Positions 47,611 through 59,961 of a DNA stretch of 64,000 bases are shown here, in pieces. Under the pieces are notes generated by a model, which was given only the letters and a program-made list of their open reading frames with translations, did not search any database and was not told the DNA's origin. The stretch is from Paraspadella gotoi (Eukaryota; Chaetognatha). Location: NCBI GenBank assembly GCA_051294375.1, contig CM119271.1, positions 5,755,991 to 5,819,990 of the forward strand, written 5' to 3'. The position numbers were made by a program, and so were the translations under genes. How positions within the stretch are numbered: the stretch's first letter is position 1; the number at the start of each line of letters is the position of its first letter.

Positions 47611-47993
47611 CTAATTTGGTTATAAGGGGGGGTAAGGATTGATTAAGGAAACTGACTGCACGGGACTTGGAAAAAATATACTTTAATGTTCTAATTTAAA
47701 AAAAAGTCTCGGGAAGTCGACGCATCTTGATAATGATAATACATTAAAACTCATGTATTTTTTTACTTTTATTGGGTTCGAATCCCTTTTAATGTTATTT
47801 TTTTTGGTTCTGATTTTAAATTCGTAAGTATTCAGTTTTTTTCACTCAGTTTATATTAATTGTAATATTTTTTTTTTTAATTTTAAGAGTTTCATTTTTG
47901 ATTTTGTTTATTGCTGACAAAGAGCGCCATCTCTAAATCCCATCCTCTCTCCACATTCCACCCGCCCCCGCGCAAAAAAAAAAAACCTAGGAC

Positions 47994-48119
47994 TGATCTC
48001 TTCTGCGCGATTCTGCGGACGAACGTTCTTTTCTCCGTCGAAGCGTCGATCGAGTCCGACATTGTTTTCGGGGATAGAGAGCGTCCCGGGCCGCTTCTCG
48101 CCCGCCCTTGCCGTTGTGG
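47994..48119 (-). CDS. First resolved exon portion of the same minus-strand gene
   Basis: Forty-two open codons ending at a weak donor (GAGATCA|GTCCTA), including SLSPKTMSDSIDASTEKRTF. It joins the 47438-47610 exon in phase 0 across a 383-bp intron. The frame has a TGA at 48122-48120, so its true 5' boundary, and which of the overlapping frames upstream belongs to it, are unknown. Confidence 0.3.
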
Positions 48120-48700
48120 TCAGAGGTGGTGGCGGGTGGTGAAGGTTGGTGGTGGTGGCTGTTGTGGTCCTTGCCTCCACGCCGACCGCGCGAACCCGCG
48201 GTTGTTTTCCAGCGTAGACCCAGTCGTCCTGTCGTCCTGTCCATCGACGATTGTTGCTTCGACTACGGTAGCCCGCCTTCCGCCGCGCAGAGTGCGCAGC
48301 GTCTCCTCCAATGCCGCCAAAGATGCTTTGGCGTCTCTTGTAGTCCTGGATCCACATCGGCCGTCGTTTCCGCCGAGCCGTTTCGCGCCGCGTTGTTGCA
48401 ACGCTCTCGAGCGACGGTGAGCGCGACTCTTCGTGCGGAAAAAACTTTCCTTCCCTGTCGCGCCCCGCCCCGCCGTCGATTTCGGGATCGATACCTCGGA
48501 CGTAAGGGTCCATGGCGCCGTAGAGACCCGGCGTGCCCGTCTTGAGTACGCAGGCTCGTCGGACGACGTCGAACCATCGACGAGGAGGCGTCGTTGCCGA
48601 AGGCCAACAACCCGTTGCGGGGTCGTAGTTGAGGGCGGTCACGTTTCCAGGCGGGACTCCCGCAACCCGGGTCAGCTGGACGAGAGCTCAGGTTGATAGC
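48120..48700 (-). other. GC-rich coding block, three overlapping frames open
   Basis: All three minus-strand frames, and some plus-strand frames, stay open for 90-240 codons. One reads WIQDYKRRQSIFGGIGGDAA, another ASLAALEETLRTLRGGRRAT, a third ALTVARERCNNAARNGSAET. Only one can be the main product. The block is probably the 5' part of the gene that continues at 47994, but I cannot choose the frame by eye. Confidence 0.4.
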
Positions 48701-48925
48701 CGGGAGAACGCTTCTGCGTACAGTCTTGGCTTTGAGGACTGTCCTGCTCCTGGGGTCGGAGTCGTCGAGCCCATAGAGGGTTCGACATGCCAGAAGTAGG
48801 AAGAAAGGGCCTAACGACCCGATGAACCCTCTGGTTTGTTATCGCGGGGACGAAACTCGACGGGCTCTTCCATCCGCGTGAATGTGGATGGTTTCGACCT
48901 CCTCGGGAAGGGAATTCTTGGAAAA
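48700..48925 (-). other. Possible exon upstream of the GC-rich block
   Basis: After a reasonable acceptor (CCCCAATCTTTTCCAAG|AATTCC) the minus strand opens a frame NSLPEEVETIHIHADGRARR that soon stops, while the other two frames run further. Linkage to the block below is not established. Confidence 0.22.
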
Positions 48926-49352
48926 GATTGGGGAAAGTCGGTGAAGGGTAAGGAAAAAAGAGAGAGACCGAAAGAGACGATAGAGATTCAGTAGACAGAG
49001 AAGAGAATAAAGAGAGAAAGTGTGGAACAAAGTGAAAAAAGAGAAAGAGAAGGAAAGAATTGAACAATATGAAAAAGTGGGCGCGGGGAAAGAAGATATG
49101 CTTTAAAGGCGTGTACTTAGGAAAAATAGTTTTTAGCAAACCTCCTATGAGATATAACTTAAAATGAACTTCGATGGTCGGGCATTCTGAGTAAGTTTCC
49201 CCTTTGTTGAATTTAAGGATAATCACGTGACCAGACGCTCCTAGAAAATAGAAAGAAATCGAAATACGAGGAGAGACTAAAAGTTTCAATAACCTTAAAT
49301 TTATTTCAAATATATTTTAAATGTTAGGGCTTTAGTAAGCCTTACACCATAC

Positions 49353-49505
49353 CAGCTTAATGCCAGTTCTCTCGTGTCCAGCAGCGCGAGTTGGATGTGC
49401 CCAGAGCGAAGGGTCTCCTCGAAGGGGGACGTATGCGCTTAAGAAATCCTTCGTCAGCCGGGAAATGACGAACGCTCCAACGCGAACGAAAACTTTTCGA
49501 ATAGT
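49353..49505 (-). other. Exon-like block, linkage unknown
   Basis: A minus-strand frame reads ETIRKVFVRVGAFVISRLTK and continues to a possible donor (AAGCTG|GTATGG). Its acceptor is not obvious and a second frame is also open. Confidence 0.25.
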
Positions 49506-49937
49506 TTCCCAGTTTTAAAATTTGTACAGCCACCTTACGGACGGAAAACGAAATTTAAGCTTGACAAAAAAATCTAAAAGTATAAGAATCTTCGCAATCA
49601 CAGAAAAAAATCTGGACCCATGACAAACTTTGATACTCAATCAAAATTAATTTTGAATATCAGGAAAACTAAGTGATATATTTAACAAAAAATACATATA
49701 TTTTTATATCAATAAATTAGCTTAGAAGAATAAAACAAATGGTAATATCCATTAATCCAATGATAGATGGACCATTTGACAAACAAACAAAAAGCCATCC
49801 TAAAAATCACAATGATCTAATTGATCAAAAATGTAGGTTCTGAAGAGACAGTAATTATTGTCATGTATTAGTGACAGAACGTTCAATATAAGCAGTCCCT
49901 GAACTTCGGATTGCAGGCTGTAACAACCGTGTTACAA

Positions 49938-50040
49938 GGCGTGTTAAGCGCCCCGTCCTTTTAACTTTTAGGCGACCACCCGGGCTAAAAGCCCGGACGC
50001 TTTGGTTGGGAGGCGAATGACTTGCCTCCGGCACCAGGCC
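49938..50040. other. Hairpin cluster in a GC-rich island
   Basis: Three stems in a row: GGCG...CGCC (49938-49953), CCGGGCT-AAA-AGCCCGG (49980-49996) and GGAGGC...GCCTCC (50009-50029) extended by flanking GGT/ACC. The island stands out from AT-rich surroundings. It does not fit a tRNA, and no other RNA family is recognised. Confidence 0.4.
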
Positions 50041-50511
50041 GCTGATGAACGGTTGGTAAATTTTTAGTCATCCAATTAGTTCGATTACAATGACGTTATT
50101 TTTTAAGGAGAAAGCTATTGTATTATTATTCGATTAAAAAAAATAATAATGTTTCGGCGATTGTAAAAATGTAGAAAAGCGCGACTGCGATGCTTGAAGG
50201 TCAGCTGGTTCGGCTCCTGAGTTTTTGAAATGTATTTATTTTTAAATTAAAGAGAGAAAGAGAGAGACAGATATAATTAAAGGAAAAGATCCTGCGAAGT
50301 AATTTTTATTTTTTAAATTTTTTCACTAATAAATATTAAAACACATTTTTAGAATCATTAATGAAATTAATCAAATTTTGAAATACCTTAATGATGAGAA
50401 GCTATATCTAAATTTTAAGCTTCACTTTTTATTTCGACCATCATCCCAAAATCGTTGCAATCGAGCCATTGCGACGAAAAACGGGCAGATAATCTCCTAA
50501 GTTCCTGCAAC

Positions 50512-50681
50512 CTGGAGAGACAACGAGGAGGCGTCCCCAAAATTTGACGGAGCCCATCGGCTGACGCAAAGTGATCATGATTTCGGCATAAGAGCAGGCG
50601 CCTTTTGCCCCCAACTGGCCCAACCCGTTATAGGCCATGGTCGCTTCGCTGTAGCCTTTTTGTTCGTGCGTTGGCAACCGA
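50512..50681 (-). CDS. Internal exon of an unidentified gene
   Basis: The acceptor GTCTTGTGCAG|T and donor TCTCCAG|GTTGCA bound 56 open codons including YSEATMAYNGLGQLGAKGAC and a more hydrophobic end (KFWGRLLVVSP). Third-position GC is high in this frame, as in the other exons of the region. The plus strand also has a 70-codon open frame but lower third-position GC. Neighbouring exons are not linked with certainty. Confidence 0.38.
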
Positions 50682-51247
50682 CTGCACAAGACGAAGCATT
50701 AATGGTCCAAAAATGGAAAGAATGAGATTTGCATTTTACTCAATTGAAGCGTCAATCGCCTTTATGAAAAGAAATTTGGTTCTCATTTTGTTTGAAAAAA
50801 ATTAAGCTATATTCCCGATCATATGTCAAACGCCAAAAGTACCGAAGATAGGGGGAAAAAAATGATTGCGGTTTTGGAAAAATAAAATAATTTCAATTGT
50901 CCTAAATATATTTTTTGCAGGAAAATAGTATTTAATAAAATAATACTACCTCCCTTGATTGAAAGAAAAGATTAATCCCAAAAACATCCAAATAAAAATC
51001 AAAAACACGAGTGGCGCGTTACAGTAATATAGGCTATATGTGAATGCAGCGTAAGTTCACAGTTCAAAAAGCTCCTTATTTTAACGCCTAGTCAGTAATT
51101 CAACTCTTCAATCCTATACTATAAATAACTGTAAGGAAAGGAAACTTTCGCCCTAAAATCCCTGCCGTGCATACTCAAATTTATCATTTTTATCTCAGCT
51201 TTGTTTGGTCTCTGACTCCCTCATCTACAACCACACTCTGTACTTAC

Positions 51248-51324
51248 TCCAACTGATGGCCAGCCTATTCGCGAAACAACCTCGCATAGTTTCAAAGAAG
51301 AGGTCACGGTTTTAATGAGTTCCT
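51248..51324 (-). CDS. Short internal exon candidate
   Basis: It ends at a near-ideal donor (TTGGA|GTAAGT) and reads ELIKTVTSSLKLCEVVSRIG in the open frame. The acceptor (AAAAAAG|AG) is weak, being A-rich instead of pyrimidine-rich. Confidence 0.28.
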
Positions 51325-51351
51325 CTTTTTTGTTCGCTTGTTTTTATTGAG

Positions 51352-51507
51352 TCCGAAGTTGTTCAACAGGAAGAGGGTGTGAAGACGAAGTCAATGGTTT
51401 CCGATACCCCTCCCAAAAAAGAGCAAGAATATGGTGAGGTCGATGTCCCAGATTTCTCACCAATACTTAAATTTCGTGAACAACAAAGTCATCTCATCGC
51501 AGCATGA
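51352..51507 (+). CDS. Plus-strand exon candidate with polar sequence
   Basis: The acceptor (CGCTTGTTTTTATTGAG|TCC) opens 51 codons to a TGA, reading SEVVQQEEGVKTKSMVSDTP and PKKEQEY, a charged, soluble composition. An internal donor (GAATATG|GTGAGG) at 51434 would end the exon early. It lies opposite the minus-strand candidates nearby, so either two genes overlap or one of the readings is wrong. Confidence 0.3.
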   Translation, partial: SEVVQQEEGVKTKSMVSDTPPKKEQEYGEVDVPDFSPILKFREQQSHLIAA

Positions 51508-51529
51508 AGCCAGCAACTCATTCTCTAAC

Positions 51530-51700
51530 CTGAGTAAAGCGCAGGCACGAGGTCCGGGGGGCCAATTGGCGTAATACTGGCAGACTGTGACGGGGCTCTC
51601 GTGAATGTTCCATGGGGTTAGGATTCTCAAAAGACGGGGAATCCCGTGGGACAAGGTCGACGACCTACGAGGATTCGCTTTGGAGTAAGCACTACTAACG
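51530..51700 (-). CDS. Internal exon candidate
   Basis: The acceptor CTACCTTGCAG|C and donor ACTCAG|GTTAGA bound 56 open codons including SHGIPRLLRILTPWNIHESP and a Cys-containing end. It is not in phase with the next candidate down the minus strand (51248-51324), so an exon is missing or the link is false. Product unknown. Confidence 0.33.
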
Positions 51701-52199
51701 CTGCAAGGTAGTCGAAGTAAAGAAATAAATAAGTATAAGAAATGGATAAAAATTAAGAAGTTGGCAGGCGACAAATAACAACGAATGACTGTTTAATCTA
51801 CGTCAGTTTGAACGCTGTTTACAGATAGTTCTACGTAGCAAAGGCGAAACAATTTTTTTTTATAAATCAAAATGGTACTGTAATTCCTATTTTTCTTCTT
51901 GTGCAAAAGGCTTAAAATTTTTTTTCCAAGACTTACAAAACCAACTTTTTCTTATTTGTCAAATTGGAACGCAGGGAAAAATGAAAAGGCCATAAATCGG
52001 GCATACATGTTTGATTAGGTCAGATGAGGCATAATTTGAGGCGTTTTTTTTTGATTGAATTAATTTTATTTCGCGCAGACTAAACATATATTTAACGGAG
52101 AATTTTTGTTCTGCAAGTATCTATTTTCCGAATTGTAGTTTTGACTTTTTCTTTATTTTAAGTTTTAATTTTATTTTAATTTTTTTTTTTTCACCTCAG

Positions 52200-52350
52200 G
52201 ATTTGGAAATTCGCTGGTCCAGGGAGTCCTCGGTTAACGGGAAGAAAGTCATGACTCGATGCTACCATCTCGAGGACATGACGCTCTTTCCTCTCATGAT
52301 GGTGATACTTGGAGTTCGAAAAAAATCCCTTTGTCAGCCGCCAAACCTCC
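52200..52350. other. Exon-like block open on both strands
   Basis: Plus: after an excellent acceptor (long T run, CACCTCAG|GAT) 34 codons read DLEIRWSRESSVNGKKVMTR to a donor (ATGATG|GTGATA, exon 52200-52301). Minus: after CATTCATTCAG|GAG a 52-codon frame reads EVWRLTKGFFSNSKYHHHER to a stop. Both have good acceptors. The plus reading has the better pyrimidine tract. Confidence 0.33.
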
Positions 52351-52639
52351 TGAATGAATGAATGAATAGAATTAATTAATTAAAATAAATCACAACAATT
52401 TAATTAATGAATAAATTTTAAAATAAAAATTTAGCCATTTCCGACTTTAGGGTTTCGCGAGCCAATATTTCGTAATTCCTTCTGATGAACATTCACGGGC
52501 TCGATGCTTAATAAAGTCTCACGTCGAACTTCGCCTTAGAGTCTTAAAACTTTCATAAAATTGGCCAAAATTAAATTGGCGGTTGCCCTCATAAATATCG
52601 CTGCCATCAAATAGCTTGCTCTTTTTTACATCTCCCTGC
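52350..52639. other. End of region F, no gene seen
   Basis: AT-rich sequence with no exon, ending in a 25-N gap where the assembly jumps into segment E. Confidence 0.5.
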
Positions 52640-52664
52640 NNNNNNNNNNNNNNNNNNNNNNNNN
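52640..52664. other. Assembly gap (25 N)
   Basis: Exactly 25 N between single-copy region F and segment E. A GA tract starts immediately to the right. Confidence 0.99.
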
Positions 52665-52700
<36 letters not shown>

Positions 52701-55103
52701 TGGAGCAGTGTTAGAGTCTCACTTTTCCCAGAATTACGACTTAAGAAGCGACGATAATTAAAAAAAAAAGAAGGAGAGATGAGAGAGAGAGAGAGGACGG
52801 GGGATGATTAATATCGAAAAAAAAACGCTACATTAACGCAATCTTCAATGCAGCAATTTACGAGGCCAAATTAGCTTCGATAGCCTCGACGCTCTCGAAC
52901 TAAAACGTGCCCGTGCCATAATGGTTTTCCCCTTTTATCGGCAGAGAAATTCCCGAAAGCTAAGCGTCTCAGTGTCAACATATCATAAAAGTTTATTAAA
53001 CGCTAAAAAGATCCAGACTTTAGAACCTAAAGTCTCATTATTTACATTAAAATCGAAAAAAAAATGTATTTGTAAATAATGTTAACAAAGAACAATCTTG
53101 CAAATTTTCTTCTGAAAGCCTTGCAGGGTTCTGATATGTTATCTTGTAAGTGTTTATGGAGGCCTTAAAAACCATCATAGCTTATATAATAAATAAATGT
53201 ATAATTTTTTAATTGGTGTAATAATTTCAGTATAAAAATAACTTTTCGGTCTATCGCTTCCGATTGCGACTGTTCTAGATTCCATGATCCTCAGATGGAA
53301 TCTATTGAATTGAATTGATTGAAAATTGAAATTGAAATTGAATTGGAAACTCTTGTTTTGCTACTTAGCAGGACGAGAGAATTTAATTGTCCGCGAAGTG
53401 TAATTTAAAATTTTTAAAAGGAGAATTAAATTTATGAAAGGTTTATGCGAGCTTGATTTATTAAATTAAATGTCGTAATAAATTTTCAGCTCCCTTCTAC
53501 AGACTTCCAAATTTTCGAGCCCCGATCCCCACTGTCAGCCTCGAGTCCTAACTTACTCAGTCCCCAAGTCTCTATCCCCTGTTCCAAGTCAACATCCGGA
53601 TTACCAAGACCAAAGACCCCCAAGGTTCGCGTCCCGACACCGAGTCCCATCCCAGGTCCATGTTCAATTCTCTTTTCCATTCCGTGTCTCAAGTCCCCTC
53701 CCCAATCCCCAGTCCGTACTGCCCCGCATCGTCCCACTCAGTCCCGCAGTCCTGTCCATTCCACCGCATTCTTTTTTTCTATTCAATCCTTGCCGACCTA
53801 AAAAAAAAAATTCCTCATGGATCGAAAAATCTCGAAATTCCTGTGTCTACTTGAATCTTGATGCAAGCAGAGCTTTTTCCTCGCTTATTCAAAAGAGGAT
53901 GCGCTTCCGGACGAAAGATAAAGAGAGAAGGAGAGAGAGAGGATGAGAGGAGAGGAGAGAGACGAGGAGAGAGAGAGAGATCACTAACTCGTTGATCGGC
54001 TTTGATGCAATTTCTCGGTAATTATCGATCTTTAAATCCGCGATAAGTTTGTTGGGAAAGAAGTCGAGCGCTTCTTTAGTAAGTCGTCGTCGTCGTCGTC
54101 CGTCGTCGTCGTCGTCATCGTCGTCTCCATTACGGGTCGTCGTGGTCATTCGTAATCGCGTAAGTGCGACGTGCCTCACAGTCCCTTCCTCCTTTTGTTA
54201 CAAGTTCGTCATATGTCATCATCATCGCTATCATAATCGTCTAAAAGTCGTCGTCAATTTATTATTATGTCGTTATCACGGTCGTCATCGTGAATTTCAC
54301 GCTTATTTTTTAATCCAAGTCGTCGTTGTGGTACATGGTCGACAGTGGTCGACATGGTTATCACAGTCTTACACTTTGGTGCCTCATCGATCCTTTTACA
54401 TCCTCCAACGCGTGGAAAAAAAAAGCGACGCTTTCTCTGATCATCGGAAAGAGAAGGAAAAGGTGACATGGTTCATTGAAAATGGCTAATGTACATTGGT
54501 AATAATTGTAAAATTGGTATTCGTAATTGTATTGTATATTGTAAACAAGGCTGTCACGGCTGCATCCTGCAAAAGACGCAAGCTTTCAAAATGTTGACGA
54601 CAAACGACGAAAGCAAAAGGATGATCTGCGATACCAAAGAACTAAGTATGTATGAAAGGCAGTAAAGAGTGCCCACGACGAAGAAGCCCGACGGCGATTC
54701 CCGATACCTAATGTTCTCGCGCTCAATAAATTTCACGTCAGAAAATATGAGTGAGAAATGAGAACAAAGTTTCTCTTCTCTCTTCTCTCTCTCACTCTCT
54801 CTCCTCTCTCTCTCATCTCATCTCCTCTTCCTCTCTCTCTCCTCTCTCTCTCTCTCTTTTCTCTTTCCTCCTTGTCTCTCTCTCTCTGCTCTCTCTCTCT
54901 CGTTCTCTCTCTCTCTCTCTCTCGAGTATCATCTCTCTCAGTTTCTCTCTCTCTCTCCGACGTCCTCACGTCTCTCTCTCTGCTCGTTTCGCAAAATTAA
55001 AAACGGAATAACAACCAACGACAGACGACGACGACAGTCAACGTTAACCGATCGTTTACATAGTCGTTCACTGGTCAATTTTTTGTTGCGTTCAGAACTC
55101 ACC

Positions 55104-55592
55104 GGAATTCCTTCGCCAATGAAGCCGAAACGACTTTGATGTTTTTTGGCGGCGAAATGAAATGCTCGATTCTTTTTCCCGCGAGTTTGAAGGACTCCGT
55201 GAATGACGGGCGGCGCGGTCCTCCGCCGGCAGGAGGCGCCCTCCTTTGAGACTCCTTCAGCCGTCTCTCTCACCTACCGAAGAGCGGCTGTGGCGACCGG
55301 AAGGCGTCGTCAGGGACTTTGGGCCGGCGTCCGACAGGAAAGATTTCGGGTGCCATTGAATTTCTTTTTCAACTTTTCGCGGCGTCTCTGTTTTAATCGC
55401 CCGGCCGTGCTTTGAACGCGGCAGCTGAATTTCCTCGGCCAGCGTCGTCGGCGAAATGCGCGCCGGCGACATTCTGGACGGCGATGTTTTGGGCGGGGGA
55501 GTGGCGGCGGTGGGAAAGTGGTGGTGGATGGCGCCGTTGGGGTTTGGGGGTTTGCGACGGTCGATGGGGTAGGAGTGAATCTGGAGGCGCCA
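55104..55592 (-). pseudogene. Segment E copy of exon 4, indel-disrupted
   Basis: Counterpart of 29635-30089, 489 bp against 455. Scattered single-base insertions break the frame. Exon 3's counterpart lies at about 55876-55961, also altered. Confidence 0.55.
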
Positions 55593-56493
55593 CTGAAAGA
55601 GGAAAGAGTCGAAAAAGGTTTTTAATTGAATTAGTGATAACAGTCTCAATCGAAATAACTGTGGTTTATTGTAACTCTCAGTCTCATTTTGAGCCCCAAA
55701 AAAATTTACCAAGCATAAATACCGATAAAACATAAAAAGCATACTCTCATTGAAAGAGGCATTTATTTCGTGGCTACAAATAATTACAATGTTAAAAATT
55801 TAATTACATTCGGGCTCCTCAATCGGAAGACGTTCAAAAGAAAAAGTGGATCAGTAGAACGCCCAGACTCACATGGTTCCACGACGGTGAGACCCTCCAT
55901 TTCCAGGATGGAAAATTGCATCTGGGTTCGTTGTCTTCCAGCCTCGCTCTCCAGGTCGGGGCTGAAGGGCGTGAAAAGGTGAGGTTATTATTAGGAGGTG
56001 ATCGTCATTGTCGAAACTCCTTTTCCATCACCAAAGTCGTGAAAACGTAAAAAACGACGTCGGACGAAACTTTAAATAAAAACGACATTAGGAAAACTGT
56101 TTACTTTATTCAGTTTCTTTAGCTTAAACAGTAGAGTATTAATATTAATATTAATGCAAAAGTAGTTGTCTTTTAATTTTATTATCTTCTTAAATGTCGA
56201 TTTTTATTGATCATGCCATGTAGATAGTTTTAAATACGCCATCTATCATTTGTTAAATCACGTGGGATAAAATTAAATAGTTATAAAATCTTTTGCACTC
56301 CAAATGCGTACTATATTAATTGGCGTCAATTCAAGCGCCAAAAGAGAGAAAAACGAATACGAATTTGAAAGAACCGAATACGGCAACAAAAAAAAAGTTT
56401 CTTCGACCAAGCTGCGCGGATGAAAACGAAGTTAAAATTATTTGAAAGTCAATTCGCTCTCGACGATTGATTTCACTGCTTGTCGAGAAATCA

Positions 56494-56729
56494 CGAATGC
56501 TTGCAAAGGGTGAGTTACTTTCGTGTTTTCTTCTTCTTCTTCTTTCCTGTGAAAGTGAGTGAAACCATTGGAACTTTTTTCTTTTGAGAGATATTCTGTA
56601 TGTAATATTTCGTCCAGGATTTGATGGAACTCATGTTGGAAGTTGACGGGACATGCTTTGACCGAGGATGTAATGATTAAATTGCGTTGCAATCGATAAA
56701 TATTGATCAAAATCATTTGAATATTGCGG
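56494..56729 (-). pseudogene. Segment E copy of exon 2, indel-disrupted
   Basis: Counterpart of 30966-31187, 14 bases longer, with the frame broken inside the Glu-rich part and near the donor. Confidence 0.55.
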
Positions 56730-57114
56730 CTGTAAATGGCTTACTTGTTTTTTTTTTATATATTAACAAATTTCATTAAAAGTATTTTAGCGAGAAAAAA
56801 TTTGTTTATTTTTTTCATAAAATCAGCAATTTGGATTACGTGGGTGGGCAACAATTGTTTATAATATTTCGTTGCGAAATGGTAATTTAGTGAATTCCAG
56901 AATCTTAAAATGATACGGATCGTTTGCCCCGATAATCAATGTGGATACTACATGTACATTTCCGAACACAAACTAAATATTTATGGTTAACTGTCTACCC
57001 TTAAGTGTAGTAAGAATAAGGAATGGGGGGAGAGGGAGAGATAGACACACAGCCTGACAAGACAGACAGAGATAGAGCAGACTACTGATAGAGATAATAG
57101 AGCCAACTGCACAA

Positions 57115-57396
57115 AAGATGAATCCCGAGACGAGAGAAGAAAATCCAGAGTCCGCGAAAAGACGACGCTCCTTCTTGAGTTTTGGTTCGGGCGGCGGGCG
57201 GGACACCGGCGTCGTCGGCGTGAAGGCTTCGTCGTGCAGCGGCGACGCGGACAATTGACGCGGCGAGGGCGTCGATGGCGGTGGAGACGGAGAGGCCGCT
57301 CCGTGAGCGAAGCGGTGAGGCGGCGGGAGGCGCCAGACGTACGAGCTGGGATGAGAAGGTCGGGACGGACGCGGTGGCGGAGAATTGGAACGCCAT
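57115..57396 (-). pseudogene. Segment E copy of exon 1, indel-disrupted
   Basis: Counterpart of 31548-31827. Insertions and deletions shift the frame several times, and the donor region reads ACTGCACAAAAG on the plus strand instead of the clean ACTCACAAG. This is probably sequencing error in a second assembled copy and not a true pseudogene. Confidence 0.6.
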
Positions 57397-58175
57397 CAAA
57401 TGCGTTTTTGGTGGAAGCGATGATTGTTTTCTGTCAGCTATTTATAGTGGTATTTGTTTTATTTCCTTTTTAAGCAATGATTTAAGGTTTTTTCTATGCA
57501 TTTGCACTTGTGCTAGTATCCCTACACTGTTCTGAAAATCGCTGAAAGGCTGAAAAACAAATACGCTATGAAAATATCAATGAGTTTATTTATTAAAAAA
57601 AAATAAAATAAAATGTAAAAAAACGAAGAGACGAAACAATCCGAGGACGAAAAAGTAATTTTTTTTCCAAAATAAAATACTGTAAGGTCTAACATAATCT
57701 CCCTTTAATGTTTCGTGGGATCAGCATTTTTTTTTCTTTTGAATTTATCTGTTCCAAAAGTTTTGAAAGAATAAAAAAATGCAATAAAGCGTAGGTATTC
57801 ATCGCAACTTATTGACTTAAATGACTTGGTCAATCACAAAACATGTAGATTCTTTACAATTCAATAAATAGCAATCTAATGATAAAATATGATAACGAGA
57901 TCGTTTTATTGTGATCGATTTGGTGTATAATAATCCGATTAACGTTGATGATGATAATGATGATGATGAATAATTTAATTATTTGGGTGGATTTAATCAA
58001 ATTATGTGTTTTGAAAATAATGAAATAAAGCCTTTAATTTGGGAAAGCCGTTTATGTGAAAGTCCATAAATTTAAAAAAACGCCTAAATTTTAAAAATGA
58101 AAGCCAAGTAAATATGACGTCTTAGAAGGGGGGGAGTGTGAGAGAGAGAGTGAGAGAGAGAGAGAGAGAGAGAGA

Positions 58176-58207
<32 letters not shown>

Positions 58208-58550
58208 AGAGTAGAGAGAGAAGAGAGAGAGAAGCTTTAGGAGGCCGCGCCCATGCCAGGTTTTTGAGTAATCCGGATGAACTGAGAAAAAAATTAAAAG
58301 AAATATTGAGCAACGAAATCTCTATGACTCCACCGCATGAATCCTCACCTTTCGACCGTCTATATTCATCCTTTAAAAGAAAAGAGAAAGCTTCTGTAAT
58401 TAATTTATTAATTAGTATAGACCGCATGGCAGTTAGCGGACAGGGCGAGAGAAAGACTTGGAATATGGCACGGGAGGGAGAGAGAGAGAGAAAGAGGAGG
58501 GAGGGAGGGAGGGAGAGAGAGTGAGAAGAGGGAGGGAAGAGGGGAGGGAG

Positions 58551-58622
<72 letters not shown>

Positions 58623-58880
58623 CTTTTGGCAGTGTGTAGAGTCTCAGCTTTTCTCCAGAGAATTACGACTTAAGAAGCGACGATAATTAAAAAATAAAAA
58701 AAAAATAAAAAAATAAAAATAAAAAATAAATCGGTCACAAAAAGTTGTTAGCAGTCGACGTTTCTTTCGCAGAAAAGAGACACTTGTCCATTTTCGACGA
58801 GCAGAAGGGCCGAAAAAGGGAGAGAGACTGAGACAGATACAAAATAAAATCGAGAGCAAGTTGACGACATAAAAACTGTG

Positions 58881-58959
<79 letters not shown>

Positions 58960-58998
58960 GAGAGACTGACTGGGCGATTATCTTCGAAGCAATGCGGA

Positions 58999-59001
58999 GA
59001 T

Positions 59002-59065
<64 letters not shown>

Positions 59066-59090
59066 NNNNNNNNNNNNNNNNNNNNNNNNN

Positions 59091-59122
<32 letters not shown>
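58999..59122. repeat. GA microsatellite containing a gap (segment E)
   Basis: GA repeat on both sides of the 25-N gap at 59066, matching 33357-33437. Confidence 0.95.
59066..59090. other. Assembly gap (25 N)
   Basis: Exactly 25 N inside a GA tract of segment E. The equivalent place in region D (about 33400) is continuous. Confidence 0.99.
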
Positions 59123-59126
<4 letters not shown>

Positions 59127-59961
59127 AGTCAAGAGACTGAAGTTGAAATCAGTTGTCGCGAATTTGTTTTAAATTTCTTCTTTCCGAGCGACGACCCAAA
59201 GATTGGCGTGTTTGAATGGGGAAACCCTGTCTCCTTCTTGGTGCCGGAGGTCGTAATAGTTTTCGTGGTCGAGGAACAGAGATGAAGATTTTAAGAAGAA
59301 TCTGGGGCGAATTTTTTTAAGAATCTCGGACGAAGTCGGTCGCGCCCGAATCCAACGTTCCGTTGCATTAGGAACGCCGGTAGCGTTTCTTCGCCCGCGG
59401 TTTTTTTTTTCTATTTTCAGAATCGTACGAAAGAGGATCATTGGCTGATACTGATAGTGACGTTGACGACGGCGTCACGCGACTGATTAGGCCATGAAGA
59501 CTTTAGACTTTTCTCGAGTTCGATCCCGCAGGTCGCAGCTTTCCGACCAAATTTGGGTTAAATGTCCGCTTCGCGCGAGAATTTTATTGATCATCGAATT
59601 AACGAAAACGCAAGAAAACGTGTTCGATTGTTCATGTCTTGACATAGGTCTCGTTTGAAAAATGGGCGATGCTTGTATAGTCGAATTCGAACGGGATTAA
59701 GCTAAAATTGATTGCAGGACGACGGATAAAAAGGTTCGGTTTCTAAATTTACTAAGTTTACTCAAAGCGGAGGCGGATCGAGTTTTAGCGGCCCTCGCCC
59801 CGTTTTTTTTTCCCCTCTTTTTTCCTAAATCGCCAGATACGGGCGGGAACGACGAAACGACACACTACCGGACACCCAGTGAGTCGGACAGTATGGACGT
59901 CTAATCAGCTTGAACTTGTGATTGGTGTTCGTTGAGAATTTTCTAGTTCGCGGATGGACAG

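Noticed and set aside
47774-47786. GGGTTCGAATCCC, which looks like a tRNA T-arm
   Set aside because: The preceding 60 bases are AT-rich and give no acceptor, D or anticodon stems.
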